Assembly: GCF_001936575.1 (NCBI RefSeq)
Contig: NZ_MSMP01000002.1
Coordinates: forward strand, 186,001-250,000
DNA from: Tenacibaculum agarivorans
GTDB taxonomy: Bacteria; Bacteroidota; Bacteroidia; Flavobacteriales; Flavobacteriaceae
Length of the DNA stretch: 64,000 bases
Direction of reading: 5' to 3'
Position numbers and translations under genes: made by a program. Positions 26,534-36,100 of this stretch are shown here, in pieces (the stretch's first letter is position 1; every line of letters begins with the position of its first letter). Below the pieces are notes generated by a model. That model was not told the DNA's origin, did not search any database, and was given only the letters and a program-made list of their open reading frames with translations.

Positions 26534-27229
26534 ATGTGGGAGAAAGACTATTATGAGGTACATGATAAAATGTATATTGGAACTGACTGTATTATATTTG
26601 GTTTTGATAATGGGGTATTAAAATTATTGATCTTTAAAAGAAGGATTGAGCCTAATGTAGGAGAGTACTCTTTAATTGGTAGTTTTGTGAAATTAGAAGA
26701 AAGTATTTCTAATGCCGCAAGTAGAGTTCTTCATGAAATTACAGGATTACAAAATGTATTTATGGAAGAGCTTAAAACTTATAATGCTGTAGAAAGAGAT
26801 CCAGGTTTTAGATGCGTATCAGTTGGTCAATATGCTTTAATACGAATCGATGATTATGATAAAGATTTAGTTGAAAAGCATGGTGCTATGTGGTATACTT
26901 TCGATGAACTTCCAGATTTAGTACTTGATCACAATCAAATGGTTGAAGACGCTATGGCTAGGTTAAGACGAAAGGCCAAATACCAACCTATAGGTCTAGA
27001 ATTACTTCCAGAAAAATTTACTTTACCGCAATTGCAAAGCTTATATGAAGCAATTTATCAAAGAAAAATGGACTCGCGTAACTTTAGAAAAAAAGTATTA
27101 TCATTCGGAGTACTAATTAAGCTGGAGGAAAAAGATAAAACGAGTTCCAGAAAAGGGGCGTTTTATTATAAGTTTGATTATGAAAAATATAAAGAACTTT
27201 TAGCACAAGGAATATACTTTGTAGTGTAA
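26534..27229 (+). CDS. Nudix-domain transcriptional regulator (NrtR/AraR-like)
   Basis: The 231-residue protein has an N-terminal Nudix fold (about 10-145) and a C-terminal winged-helix region (about 150-231; FTLPQLQSLYEAIYQRKMDS, NFRKKVLSFGVL). This arrangement defines NrtR-type regulators, and Bacteroidetes relatives control sugar genes such as the arabinose regulon. The Nudix box (GSFVKLEESISNAASRVLHE) lacks the usual REXXEE glutamates: Val replaces the first Glu and Ile the last. Hydrolase activity is therefore unlikely and the domain probably senses a sugar or nucleotide-sugar ligand. It is divergent from galK-galT and followed by the GntR regulator, so control of the galactose genes is the likely role. 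Confidence 0.8.
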   Translation: MWEKDYYEVHDKMYIGTDCIIFGFDNGVLKLLIFKRRIEPNVGEYSLIGSFVKLEESISNAASRVLHEITGLQNVFMEELKTYNAVERDPGFRCVSVGQYALIRIDDYDKDLVEKHGAMWYTFDELPDLVLDHNQMVEDAMARLRRKAKYQPIGLELLPEKFTLPQLQSLYEAIYQRKMDSRNFRKKVLSFGVLIKLEEKDKTSSRKGAFYYKFDYEKYKELLAQGIYFVV

Positions 27230-27245
27230 TTTTAAATATGATATC

Positions 27246-28262
27246 ATGGATAAATTGTTTCTCAAAATAGAAGAGCTTAAAGACGAAAGTTTATATTCTA
27301 AACATGAACAATTAGTGCATGGAATTTTAAATGCAATAAACGATGGCATTTTAAAAAAAGGAGATAGATTACCGTCAATTAACCATATGGTTGGTGAATT
27401 AGGTTACGCTAGAAAAACAATTGTTAGAGCCTATGAGGAGTTAAAAAGAAGAGGATTAGTAGAATCTAAAAACTTTAAAGGATATTATGTTTTAAACACA
27501 AACACAAAAGTAAAACTGAAGGTCGCTCTTTTGTTATATGCTTTTCATTCTTTTCAAGAAGATTTTTATAATGCATTCAGAAAAGAGTTAGGAGAAGCAT
27601 ATCATATTGATGTCTTCTTTCATCATAATAATCTTTCTATATTTAAAAATATCGTAAACTCTATTAAAGGGAAGTATGGAATGTATGCTATAGCACCAAT
27701 ACCAGATTTGGAGGTGCAAAAAATTTTACTGCGATTTCCGTCAGAAAAACTAGTGATTATTGACAGATTTATAGAATTGCCTAATGAGTTTTCATTCATT
27801 GCTCAAGAATTTGAGAGATCAACCTTTTCATTATTAGAAGAGTTACTACCAGCTATAAAAAAGTATAATGAAATGGTTTTATTATATACAGATAATGCAG
27901 ATTACCCAAAAGGAATACAAAATGCATTTGAAAAGTTTATACGCTTATATGAAGTTAATGGAAAGATAGAAAAAGAATATACACAAAATTCGGTACAAGT
28001 TAATACACTGTATTTTACAATAAGAGATGCTGATTTATGGTATCTGCTCAGAGATTGTAAATTGAAAGAATATGTTATAGGAGAAGAAGTAGGAATAATT
28101 GCGCATAATGATAATACAGTAAAAGAAATTATATCGGGAGGTATTACTACAATTTCTACAGATTTTAAAGAAATGGGATTACTGGTAGCCCAACATATCA
28201 AAAACCAATCTACAATTCACAAAATAATTTCTTTAGAGGTAAAAAAAAGGAATTCATTATAA
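27246..28262 (+). CDS. GntR-type regulator with periplasmic-binding-protein-like sensor domain
   Basis: The 338-residue protein starts with a GntR winged helix (about 15-80; GDRLPSINHMVGELGYARKTIVRAYEELKRRGLV). The remaining ~250 residues look like a LacI/periplasmic-binding-protein sugar-sensing domain rather than the usual FadR, UTRA or aminotransferase domains. This combination is used by Bacteroidetes sugar regulators. The gene lies 16 nt after the Nudix regulator and directly before susC, so it probably controls the following galactoside operon. A palindrome ATGATATCAT (27238-27247) overlaps its start codon. A terminator follows the stop. Confidence 0.82.
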   Translation: MDKLFLKIEELKDESLYSKHEQLVHGILNAINDGILKKGDRLPSINHMVGELGYARKTIVRAYEELKRRGLVESKNFKGYYVLNTNTKVKLKVALLLYAFHSFQEDFYNAFRKELGEAYHIDVFFHHNNLSIFKNIVNSIKGKYGMYAIAPIPDLEVQKILLRFPSEKLVIIDRFIELPNEFSFIAQEFERSTFSLLEELLPAIKKYNEMVLLYTDNADYPKGIQNAFEKFIRLYEVNGKIEKEYTQNSVQVNTLYFTIRDADLWYLLRDCKLKEYVIGEEVGIIAHNDNTVKEIISGGITTISTDFKEMGLLVAQHIKNQSTIHKIISLEVKKRNSL

Positions 28263-28265
28263 TTC

Positions 28266-28293
28266 AAAAACCAATAGTTTAGGTTTGGTTTTT
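28266..28293 (+). terminator. Terminator after the GntR regulator
   Basis: AAAAACCAA (28266-28274) pairs with TTGGTTTTT (28285-28293) with a 10-nt loop, immediately after the regulator stop codon. It separates the regulators from the susC operon. Confidence 0.7.
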
Positions 28294-28347
28294 TGTAATT
28301 AAAAACTATTTTTTTTGTCAAATTATCAAATATGTAAAAAAATAGCT

Positions 28348-28355
28348 TATATTTG
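28348..28355 (+). promoter_or_regulatory. Candidate -7 promoter element of the susC operon
   Basis: TATATTTG matches the TANNTTTG consensus and lies 133 nt before the susC ATG, giving a long leader. The nearest upstream TTTG (28314-28317) is 30 bp away, too far for a classic -33 box, so activation by a regulator would be expected. Confidence 0.4.
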
Positions 28356-28356
28356 T

Positions 28357-28374
28357 GTGTAGCATAGTGTAGCA
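28357..28374 (+). repeat. Tandem GTGTAGCA repeat at the susC transcription start region
   Basis: GTGTAGCA occurs at 28357-28364 and again at 28367-28374, a 10-bp period equal to about one helical turn, directly after the candidate -7 element. Its position suits an operator for one of the two adjacent regulators. This is a pattern-based inference. Confidence 0.4.
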
Positions 28375-28394
28375 CAGTTTGAATTTTTTACCAA

Positions 28395-28416
28395 CTAAGA
28401 CCTTAAACAGTCTTAG
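28395..28416 (+). promoter_or_regulatory. Hairpin with T run in the susC leader
   Basis: CTAAGAC (28395-28401) pairs with GTCTTAG (28410-28416), followed by ATTTTTTA. It has the form of a weak intrinsic terminator in the 5' leader, about 72 nt before the susC ATG. It could be an attenuator or an mRNA-stability element. Confidence 0.4.
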
Positions 28417-28487
28417 ATTTTTTATGAAAACTTCAATAAGTGTAGTATTTACATTTATGATTCAATAATAACTTTAATATCAAGCTT

Positions 28488-31400
28488 ATGAATAAAAAAA
28501 CAATGAAACTTATGTTGTGCATAACCATAATTCTTATTGGTTTTGTAGTAAATGCTCAATCGGTTTCAGGAAAAGTATCTGATAAGGATTTTCCACTTCC
28601 TGGTGTAAATATTCTTGTTAAGGGTACTACTAATGGAACAAATTCTGATTTGGATGGTAACTTTAAACTAAATAATGTACAAATAGGAGATATTATCTTA
28701 TTTAGTTTTGTTGGATTTCAAACTCAAGAAATTGAGTTTAGTGGCCAAAGTGAATTGAATATAGTGATGTTAGAAGATGTTGGTACCTTAGATGAAGTAA
28801 TTATACAAGGTTATGGTAGTTCTAGTAAAAGAGAATCTACAAGTGCTATTAGTTCTATCAAAGGAAAAGATATAGTCAATACAGTTGCCAGTAACCCAAC
28901 TACAGCCTTACAAGGTAAGTTAACAGGTATCCAAGTTGAAAGTTTTGGGGGGCAACCTGGAGGATCTGCAAATGTGTTTATTAGAGGAATTAATTCATTA
29001 AGTAATGCAGATCCTCTTTATGTCGTAGATGGATTGTTTGTAGATAATATGGACTACATAAATCCTAACGATATTGATGATTTATCTGTACTTAAAGATG
29101 CTGCAGCCGCAGCTATTTATGGTTCTAGAGCAGCAAATGGAGTAGTGCTTATAACTACTAAGCATGGTAGTAAAAATAGAGCTCTGTCTGTAACTTTTAA
29201 TTCTAGGACAGGTGTAGATACACCAAGTAAAAAACTAGATTTTATTGATGGACAGCAGTTTACTGATTATCTGAATCAACGTTTTCAGAATGATGGTTCA
29301 GCTACTAGAGTTACTTGGAATGGAGTTAGTACTGATTGGCAAGAAGAATCATTACAATCTGCATTGCTACAAGAATATGGAATATCTATTTCTGGAGGAA
29401 GTGATGCATCTTCATATTTTGGGTCTTTGAATTATTTTCAACAAGATGGAATTTTAGTTGGATCAGGCTTTAGAAGATTAAACGCCAGATTTAACTCTAG
29501 CCATACTTTAGGAAAGTTTAAAATTACTCAATCTTTAGGTGTAACTGAAGGTAAATTACAAGAGAATAATTGGTATGGCTTTGATGGAACAACAGCGCCA
29601 ACTATTGCCAGAACTAATCCAAATTTCGAAGGAGGTTTTGATGGTCCTACGTCTGATATTCATGGTCCAGGTGGTGTAAATCAATTTGGTTTGGCTTCTT
29701 TAGAAGAAAATTTAGAAACTACCAGAACACTATTTACAAGTCTAAAAATAGATTATGAAGTGTTAGAAGGATTAACATTAGGTACTAATTTCGGTTTAGA
29801 TTATACAAACAGACGAAACTTTCAATTTACACCAACATATTTAATGACTACAGTGGATCCAGCAACTAGAATAGATCCAGTCAGAAATTTTAATGAGTTC
29901 AATGATTTAACTGATTTTAGACAAGAGGATATCAACTTATTATTTGAACCCACAATAACTTACGATACTGAGTTTGATGAAAAACATAAACTAAATGTTG
30001 TTTTAGGACACACTAGATTTATAGAAAATCAAAATAGTAACGGATTGTATGGAGAAGGTACACCGGCAAACAGTATCAAAGTTGCTAGTGCACTCACTAA
30101 TGTAGTTCAAACTTTGGGAGAAAATAATACAGCAGCATTACTATCTTATTTTGGAAGAGTAAATTACAATTATGATAATAAATATTTATTCTCAGCTACA
30201 GTAAGAAGAGATGAATCATCCAGATTTGCTGAAGCGAATAGGGTAGGTTATTTCCCTGCTTTTTCTGGTGCTTGGAATATTAGTAGCGAAGATTTTTGGA
30301 AGTTAGAAGCTATCAATTTCTTAAAATTAAGAGCTTCGTATGGTGAATTAGGCTCTTATCCAGATCAATTTTATCCAACTCAAGCGGTGTTTTTAGCAAA
30401 TCAATCCAACACTAGTTTTGGAGGAGCTTTGGCAACAGGTTTAGCGCAAACAACGTTGGCAGATGATAATTTAGTTTGGGAAACTACAAAGACATTTGAT
30501 ATTGGTATTGATATGGCTTTTTTAGATAACAAAATTAAATTCACAGCAGATTATTACACTAAAAATGTTGAAGATGCTTTAGTACCAATTAATGTCCCAT
30601 CTACTGCTGGTGTAAGTTTACCAGTTACTAGAAATGCAGGAACATTAGTAAATAACGGATTAGAATTTGATTTGAGTTATAACAAATCTGAAGGAGAATT
30701 TACCTATACCATTGCCACTAATTTTTCTTTCAATCTAAAAAATGAAGCAAAAGATGTGCCTGCTACCATATTAGGACCAGGAGTTGATGAAGATTTGAGA
30801 GTAGTGAATAGAACGCAAGCTAATAGCCCTGTTGGAGCATTTTATGGTTGGGTAATTGAAGATAAAGTAGATCCTGCTACAGGGAATTTTGTACGTGTAG
30901 ATACTAATGGAGATGGAACTGTAGATGATAATGATAGAACAATTATTGGTGATCCAACTCCAGATTTTACTTATGGTTTAAATATGAATGGAGGGTATAA
31001 GCAATTCGATTTTGCTTTAAGTTTCAACGGGGTACAAGGAAACGAAATTTATAATTTAGGTAGATACTATAATATTTTGTGGCAAGATGGAGGAAAACTG
31101 AGTGAAGTTTTAAATTCATGGACACCTACTAATACAGATACTAATATTCCTTTAGCAACTGTAGCTGATCCGGAAGGAAATAGAGAGCCTTCGTCTTTCT
31201 TTGTTGAAGATGGCTCATATTTTAGACTTAAAAATATAGAGGTTGGATATTCTTTTAAAGAAGGAGAATTAGGTGTAAAATGGATTAACGATCTAAGGTT
31301 ATCGTTCAACGTTCAAAACGTATTTGTAATTACCGATTATAGCGGCTACGATCCTGATGTAGCATCAACAAATGGTGGTCGTGCCAATTTAAATTCAGGG

Positions 31401-31508
31401 GTGCCAGGATTAAGAACAAATGTTAACTCTTTATTGGGTAGAGGTTTAGATGCAAGAGCATATCCAAATGCTCGAACATTTAGTTTAGGATTGCAAGTAA
31501 AATTTTAA
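28488..31508 (+). CDS. SusC-like TonB-dependent outer-membrane transporter
   Basis: The 1006-residue protein has a signal peptide ending near NAQS. A carboxypeptidase-D-regulatory-like domain follows (about 25-105; GKVSDKDFPLPGVNILVKGT). Next is the TonB plug (about 115-230; SNPTTALQGKLTGIQVES, IRGINSLSNADPLYVVDG, LKDAAAAAIYGSRAANGVVLIT), and then a 22-strand-type barrel ending in FSLGLQVKF. These are defining SusC features. SusC proteins import oligosaccharides or glycosides captured by SusD, energised by TonB. The gene starts a seven-gene same-strand run that ends in alpha-galactosidase, glycerol kinase and glycerol-phosphate dehydrogenase functions. The cargo is inferred to be a galactosyl-glycerol. 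susD begins 9 nt downstream. Confidence 0.93.
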   Translation: MNKKTMKLMLCITIILIGFVVNAQSVSGKVSDKDFPLPGVNILVKGTTNGTNSDLDGNFKLNNVQIGDIILFSFVGFQTQEIEFSGQSELNIVMLEDVGTLDEVIIQGYGSSSKRESTSAISSIKGKDIVNTVASNPTTALQGKLTGIQVESFGGQPGGSANVFIRGINSLSNADPLYVVDGLFVDNMDYINPNDIDDLSVLKDAAAAAIYGSRAANGVVLITTKHGSKNRALSVTFNSRTGVDTPSKKLDFIDGQQFTDYLNQRFQNDGSATRVTWNGVSTDWQEESLQSALLQEYGISISGGSDASSYFGSLNYFQQDGILVGSGFRRLNARFNSSHTLGKFKITQSLGVTEGKLQENNWYGFDGTTAPTIARTNPNFEGGFDGPTSDIHGPGGVNQFGLASLEENLETTRTLFTSLKIDYEVLEGLTLGTNFGLDYTNRRNFQFTPTYLMTTVDPATRIDPVRNFNEFNDLTDFRQEDINLLFEPTITYDTEFDEKHKLNVVLGHTRFIENQNSNGLYGEGTPANSIKVASALTNVVQTLGENNTAALLSYFGRVNYNYDNKYLFSATVRRDESSRFAEANRVGYFPAFSGAWNISSEDFWKLEAINFLKLRASYGELGSYPDQFYPTQAVFLANQSNTSFGGALATGLAQTTLADDNLVWETTKTFDIGIDMAFLDNKIKFTADYYTKNVEDALVPINVPSTAGVSLPVTRNAGTLVNNGLEFDLSYNKSEGEFTYTIATNFSFNLKNEAKDVPATILGPGVDEDLRVVNRTQANSPVGAFYGWVIEDKVDPATGNFVRVDTNGDGTVDDNDRTIIGDPTPDFTYGLNMNGGYKQFDFALSFNGVQGNEIYNLGRYYNILWQDGGKLSEVLNSWTPTNTDTNIPLATVADPEGNREPSSFFVEDGSYFRLKNIEVGYSFKEGELGVKWINDLRLSFNVQNVFVITDYSGYDPDVASTNGGRANLNSGVPGLRTNVNSLLGRGLDARAYPNARTFSLGLQVKF

Positions 31509-31517
31509 AAACTAATT

Positions 31518-33095
31518 ATGAAAAAAATAAAAAACTTCAGTTATAAATATGTAATAGGAACTGCAATATTTAGTTTAATTTTCATTGTAGTGTCGTGTTC
31601 AGATGATGTGTTAAATCAACAAAATAATAATGCTACATCAACCGCCAATTTTGGTACTTCAGTAGAACAAGTAGAAGCGGCAATAAATGGAGCATTTCAT
31701 CCAGTAACAGGAACTTTTTTCTGGGGTAGAATTGTACATACTGGAGCACTATTACGTTCAGATGAATTCAATGTATTTCCTTTTGGAAGCAATACAGCAA
31801 TGTCTACTTTTTTAGGAAATCCGGGAGATAGATGGGCAACAGAACCATGGCAAGAATTATATAAATCTATTGCCAGATGTAATAATATCATCATAAATAC
31901 TTCTAAAGATCTAACATCTTACGATAGTTTGGTAGGTCAGGCTTATTTTTTAAGAGCTTTTGATTATTGGTATCTATTAAACTTATATGGTAATGTTCCT
32001 TTAATTACAGAATTACCAGATTTAGATAATTTACTGGTAGATCAAGCTGCTCCACAAGATGTTTGGAATCAAATTATAGCAGATTTAGAAAAGGCAGAAA
32101 TGATGTTACCAGATAGCTGGACTGGCGAAAATTTAGGTAGAGCAACTTCAGGAGCAGCTACGGCATTAAAAGGTAAAAGTTACCTATATATGAAAGAATG
32201 GAAAAAAGCACATGAAACTTTAGATGATTTAGTAGGTAAATATAGCTTACTTCCAGCAGCACAATTCGGTGAGAATTTCTCAACTACGAATGAAAATAAT
32301 GCGGAATCTGTTTTTGAACTGCAATTTTTAGGTCAAGCTAATTTCGTTTGGGGGTCAGATATACCACAAACAGGAACTATGGGGAATTATCATATCGATT
32401 ATGCACCACCTACAAAATCTCCAGATAGAAGCCATGTGGTAAATCCATGGTTAAAAAATCTATTTGAATCAAATAATGATACCTTTAGAAGAAATGAAAC
32501 ATTAGCTTACGATTATCCTGGGGCTACAGGATATGGAGGAGAAGCTTTTTTAACAGACTTAAGTGAAGATATTACAGTAGCTAATGATGCAAGTGTAGAA
32601 CCTATTTTCTCAAAAAAATATTCAGGAATGGATATAGGTTCTAGAGCAGAAGTAGATTTTTTAGGAACCAATGTTGGAAATAATTGGAGAGTTATAAGGT
32701 ATTCGGATGTACTATTAATGCTAGCAGAAGCATTGAATGAAGATAATATGACGTCACAAGCTATAGGCTATATTAACATGGTAAGACAAAGAGCAGGTTC
32801 TGGTTTAACACCTGTAGCTTCTGGATTAACCAAGGAACAAACGCAACAAGCTATTATAGATGAAAGAGCAATGGAACTTGCTGGTGAAGGTCATCGTTTT
32901 TTCGATTTAGTACGTTGGGGCTTGGCAGACGATTATTTAGGAGCTACATCATTACATGTAACTAATGGTTCACAAACCTATCATCCGAAATCATTAAGCG
33001 GAGGAGTGTTTCAAACTTCAAAGCACGAATTAGTTTGGATACCAAATTCAGAACGAGACGCAAATCCAGGATTAGGTCAGAACCCTGGATATTAA
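31518..33095 (+). CDS. SusD-like glycan/glycoside-binding lipoprotein (RagB/SusD family)
   Basis: This 525-residue lipoprotein (lipobox FIVVSC, Cys at about residue 27) shows the SusD fold. The N-terminal TPR-like segment includes WQELYKSIARCNNIIIN and GQAYFLRAFDYWYLLNLYGNVPLI. The C-terminal signatures RYSDVLLMLAEALNE and IIDERAMELAGEGHRFFDLVRWG are the classic SusD ending. It forms the lid of the adjacent SusC. The ligand specificity cannot be read from the sequence. A hairpin after the stop codon may lower transcription of the downstream genes. Confidence 0.93.
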   Translation: MKKIKNFSYKYVIGTAIFSLIFIVVSCSDDVLNQQNNNATSTANFGTSVEQVEAAINGAFHPVTGTFFWGRIVHTGALLRSDEFNVFPFGSNTAMSTFLGNPGDRWATEPWQELYKSIARCNNIIINTSKDLTSYDSLVGQAYFLRAFDYWYLLNLYGNVPLITELPDLDNLLVDQAAPQDVWNQIIADLEKAEMMLPDSWTGENLGRATSGAATALKGKSYLYMKEWKKAHETLDDLVGKYSLLPAAQFGENFSTTNENNAESVFELQFLGQANFVWGSDIPQTGTMGNYHIDYAPPTKSPDRSHVVNPWLKNLFESNNDTFRRNETLAYDYPGATGYGGEAFLTDLSEDITVANDASVEPIFSKKYSGMDIGSRAEVDFLGTNVGNNWRVIRYSDVLLMLAEALNEDNMTSQAIGYINMVRQRAGSGLTPVASGLTKEQTQQAIIDERAMELAGEGHRFFDLVRWGLADDYLGATSLHVTNGSQTYHPKSLSGGVFQTSKHELVWIPNSERDANPGLGQNPGY

Positions 33096-33117
33096 CCATT
33101 CCATTAATCATTGTTTT

Positions 33118-33155
33118 TACAAAAGTCAAGTTTATACATAAATTTGACTTTTGTA
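33118..33155 (+). terminator. Intercistronic hairpin after susD
   Basis: A 12-bp perfect stem TACAAAAGTCAA (33118-33129) pairs with TTGACTTTTGTA (33144-33155), with a 14-nt loop and a following TTGATTTTT. It could be a partial terminator or an mRNA-stabilising structure giving higher susCD than downstream expression. Confidence 0.6.
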
Positions 33156-33184
33156 TTGATTTTTAGTGATATAAAATAAATAAT

Positions 33185-36100
33185 TTGCAAACTAAGACCC
33201 TTTTTTTCGCCATATGTATTGTTTTGTTTACAATCTCCTGTAAACAAGAGAAGTTAAGTAAACAATTTACATTTGTACCATCTTCAAAATCCAATATTAC
33301 TTTTGAAAATACAATAACTGAAAATGATTCCTTAAATGTAGTTACTTTTCAATATGTGTATAATGGGGGAGGTGTTGGTATCGGTGATTTTAATAATGAT
33401 GGTTTTTCAGATATTATTTTCACTGGAAACCAAGTTCCGTCTAAAATATATTTAAATCAAAAAGAGTTTGAATTTAAAGATATAACTGAAGAGTCAAGAT
33501 TAATAATACCCTCTAAAGAATGGGTTACAGGTGTTGCCATAGTTGATATAAATGCTGACGGTTGGGATGACATTTACCTAAGTGTTGGTGGAGCAAATTG
33601 TAATAATGATTGTAATAATTTACTGTTTGTCAATCAAGGAACTAACAATAAAGGCATACCCGTTTTCGTAGAAAAAGCAGCAGCTTATAATTTAAACGAA
33701 GGAGAATATAGCCAACAAGCTGTCTTTTTTGATTTTGATACAGATGGAGATTTAGATGTTTTTATTGCTAGAAATGGGAACTTGAAATATGATAAAAATT
33801 CACCATTACCCAAACGTTATTTGCCAGAAAACTTAACAGATGTTTTATTAGTAAATGAACAAAAAGAAGGAGACAATCATCCTGTGTATAAAGATGTTTC
33901 TAAAGATTTAGGAATACTATATAAAGGTTTTGCTCTTGGTGTAACTATTCAGGATTTTAATAATGATAATTTACCAGATATTTATGTTTCTAATGACTTT
34001 ATTACTGAAGATTTATTGTATTTAAATCAAGGAGTAGATATACAAACCAATACACATTTAGGTTTTAAAGAGTCTAATCAGTTCATTTTTAAACATCTTA
34101 CCTATAATGCTATGGGTGTGGATGTAGCAGATGTAAATAATGATGCAAATCCAGATGTTTTGGTGGTAGATATGCTTCCAGAGGAATATCAAAGGCAAAA
34201 GAAAATGTTAGGAAGTATGAACTACGATAAACACCTATTGAGTAAACGTAATTACTATGCTTCACAGTTTATGCATAACACATTACAAATACACAATGGA
34301 ATGCTCAAAGATTCATTATTGAAAGCTAGTGAAGTAGGTTTTATGTCAGGAATGTCTTCTACTGATTGGAGTTGGGCTCCCATTTTAGCTGATTTTGATA
34401 ATGATGGAGATAAAGATGTATTTGTAACCAATGGATATGTAAAAGATATTACCGACTTAGATTTTATAAATTATTCATCGCAGAGTACCATTTTTGGAGA
34501 TCAAAAATCCAAAGATCAAAAGCTCAAAAAAATGCTTAAAGAATTACCCGGTATTTATCTGCCAAATTATTTTTATAAGAACAATGGGAAAATACAATTT
34601 AAGGATGTTAGTAGTGAATGGATGGAGGAAAAAGCATCATTTTCAAATGGAGCAGCATTTGCTGATTTAGATAATGATGGAGATTTAGATATAGTAGTAA
34701 ACAACAGTAATGAAAATGCTTTTGTACTACAAAATAATGCAGAGCAGTTTGAGGATACTAACTTTTTAAGAGTAAAGTTAAAGGGTACGTTTAAAAACAA
34801 AAAGGCAATTGGAGCTAAAATAACCCTATGGCAAAATGGAAAATCACAACATCAATATCAATCCGTAATTAGAGGGTATTTATCTTCTATGGAACCAATT
34901 GTCCATTTTGGGGTAGATTCAATCAAAGCAGATTCACTACAAGTAATTTGGCCCAATGGAAAAATTTCTAAACTAAAAGAAATTAATACCAACACAACTA
35001 TTGAGCTTGACATACTTTTAGCTAAAGAGTATACTAAACACTTAACCCATAATCAAACGATTTTTAGAGATATCTCTAAAACAATAGCGTACGAACATAA
35101 AGAAAATAAAGGTCATGATTATACAAAGCAACATCTATTAGTCCGTCAATATTCAAAGTTTGGTCCATGTGTAGCAGCGGGAGACATTGATGGAAAAACT
35201 GGAGATGAAATCATTCTTGGAGGAAGTAAAGGTGAACCTTTAACAATTTGGTTTGAAAATTCAGTAGGTAATTTTGAATTAAAGCAAACACTTGGCAATG
35301 AAAGTGAAGATACAGACATTTCTTTAATTGATATCGATGGAGATAATGATTTAGACATGTATGTGGCAAGTGGAGGTTCAGAATTCCCCGATAATGCTAA
35401 GGAACTACAAGATAGAATTTATATAAACAATGGAGAAGGTGAGTTCAAATTAGCTGAAAATAAATTACCAAAAGAGCTGTATACAACTAGTTCTTGTGTA
35501 AGACCTAACGATTTTGATAAAGATGGTGATATAGATTTTTTTGTAGGAACTAGAATAGTTACAGGTCGTTATCCTACAGCTCCTAAAAGTTATTTGTTGG
35601 AAAATAAGAATGGAATTTTTACAGATATAATTCATAAGGAGATAGCAACTCTAGGAATGATCACAGATGCTGTATGGGAAGATATAAATTCCGATGGATG
35701 GGATGATTTAATATTAGTTGGTGAATGGATGCCAATTACCATATTAATCAATAATAAAGGAAAGCTAGAAAAAACTACATTTAACTTTATAGATAACCAT
35801 AATAATTCAATTGAAACTAATGGATGGTGGAATACTATTGCGTCAGGTGATTTTGATAATGATGGAGATGTTGATTTTTTAATAGGTAATCAAGGAACTA
35901 ATGGATTTATTAAACCCCAAAAAAATAAACCAGTATACGTATATGCTAATGATTTTGATGGTAATGGAAGTATAGATCCTATTATTGGACAATATCATAT
36001 GAACTCACCTAATAATGAAGCGTTATTTCCAGTACAATCAAGGGATGATATAATGAAACAAGTGGTGAGTTTAAAAAAACGATACCCAACTTATGGAGCC

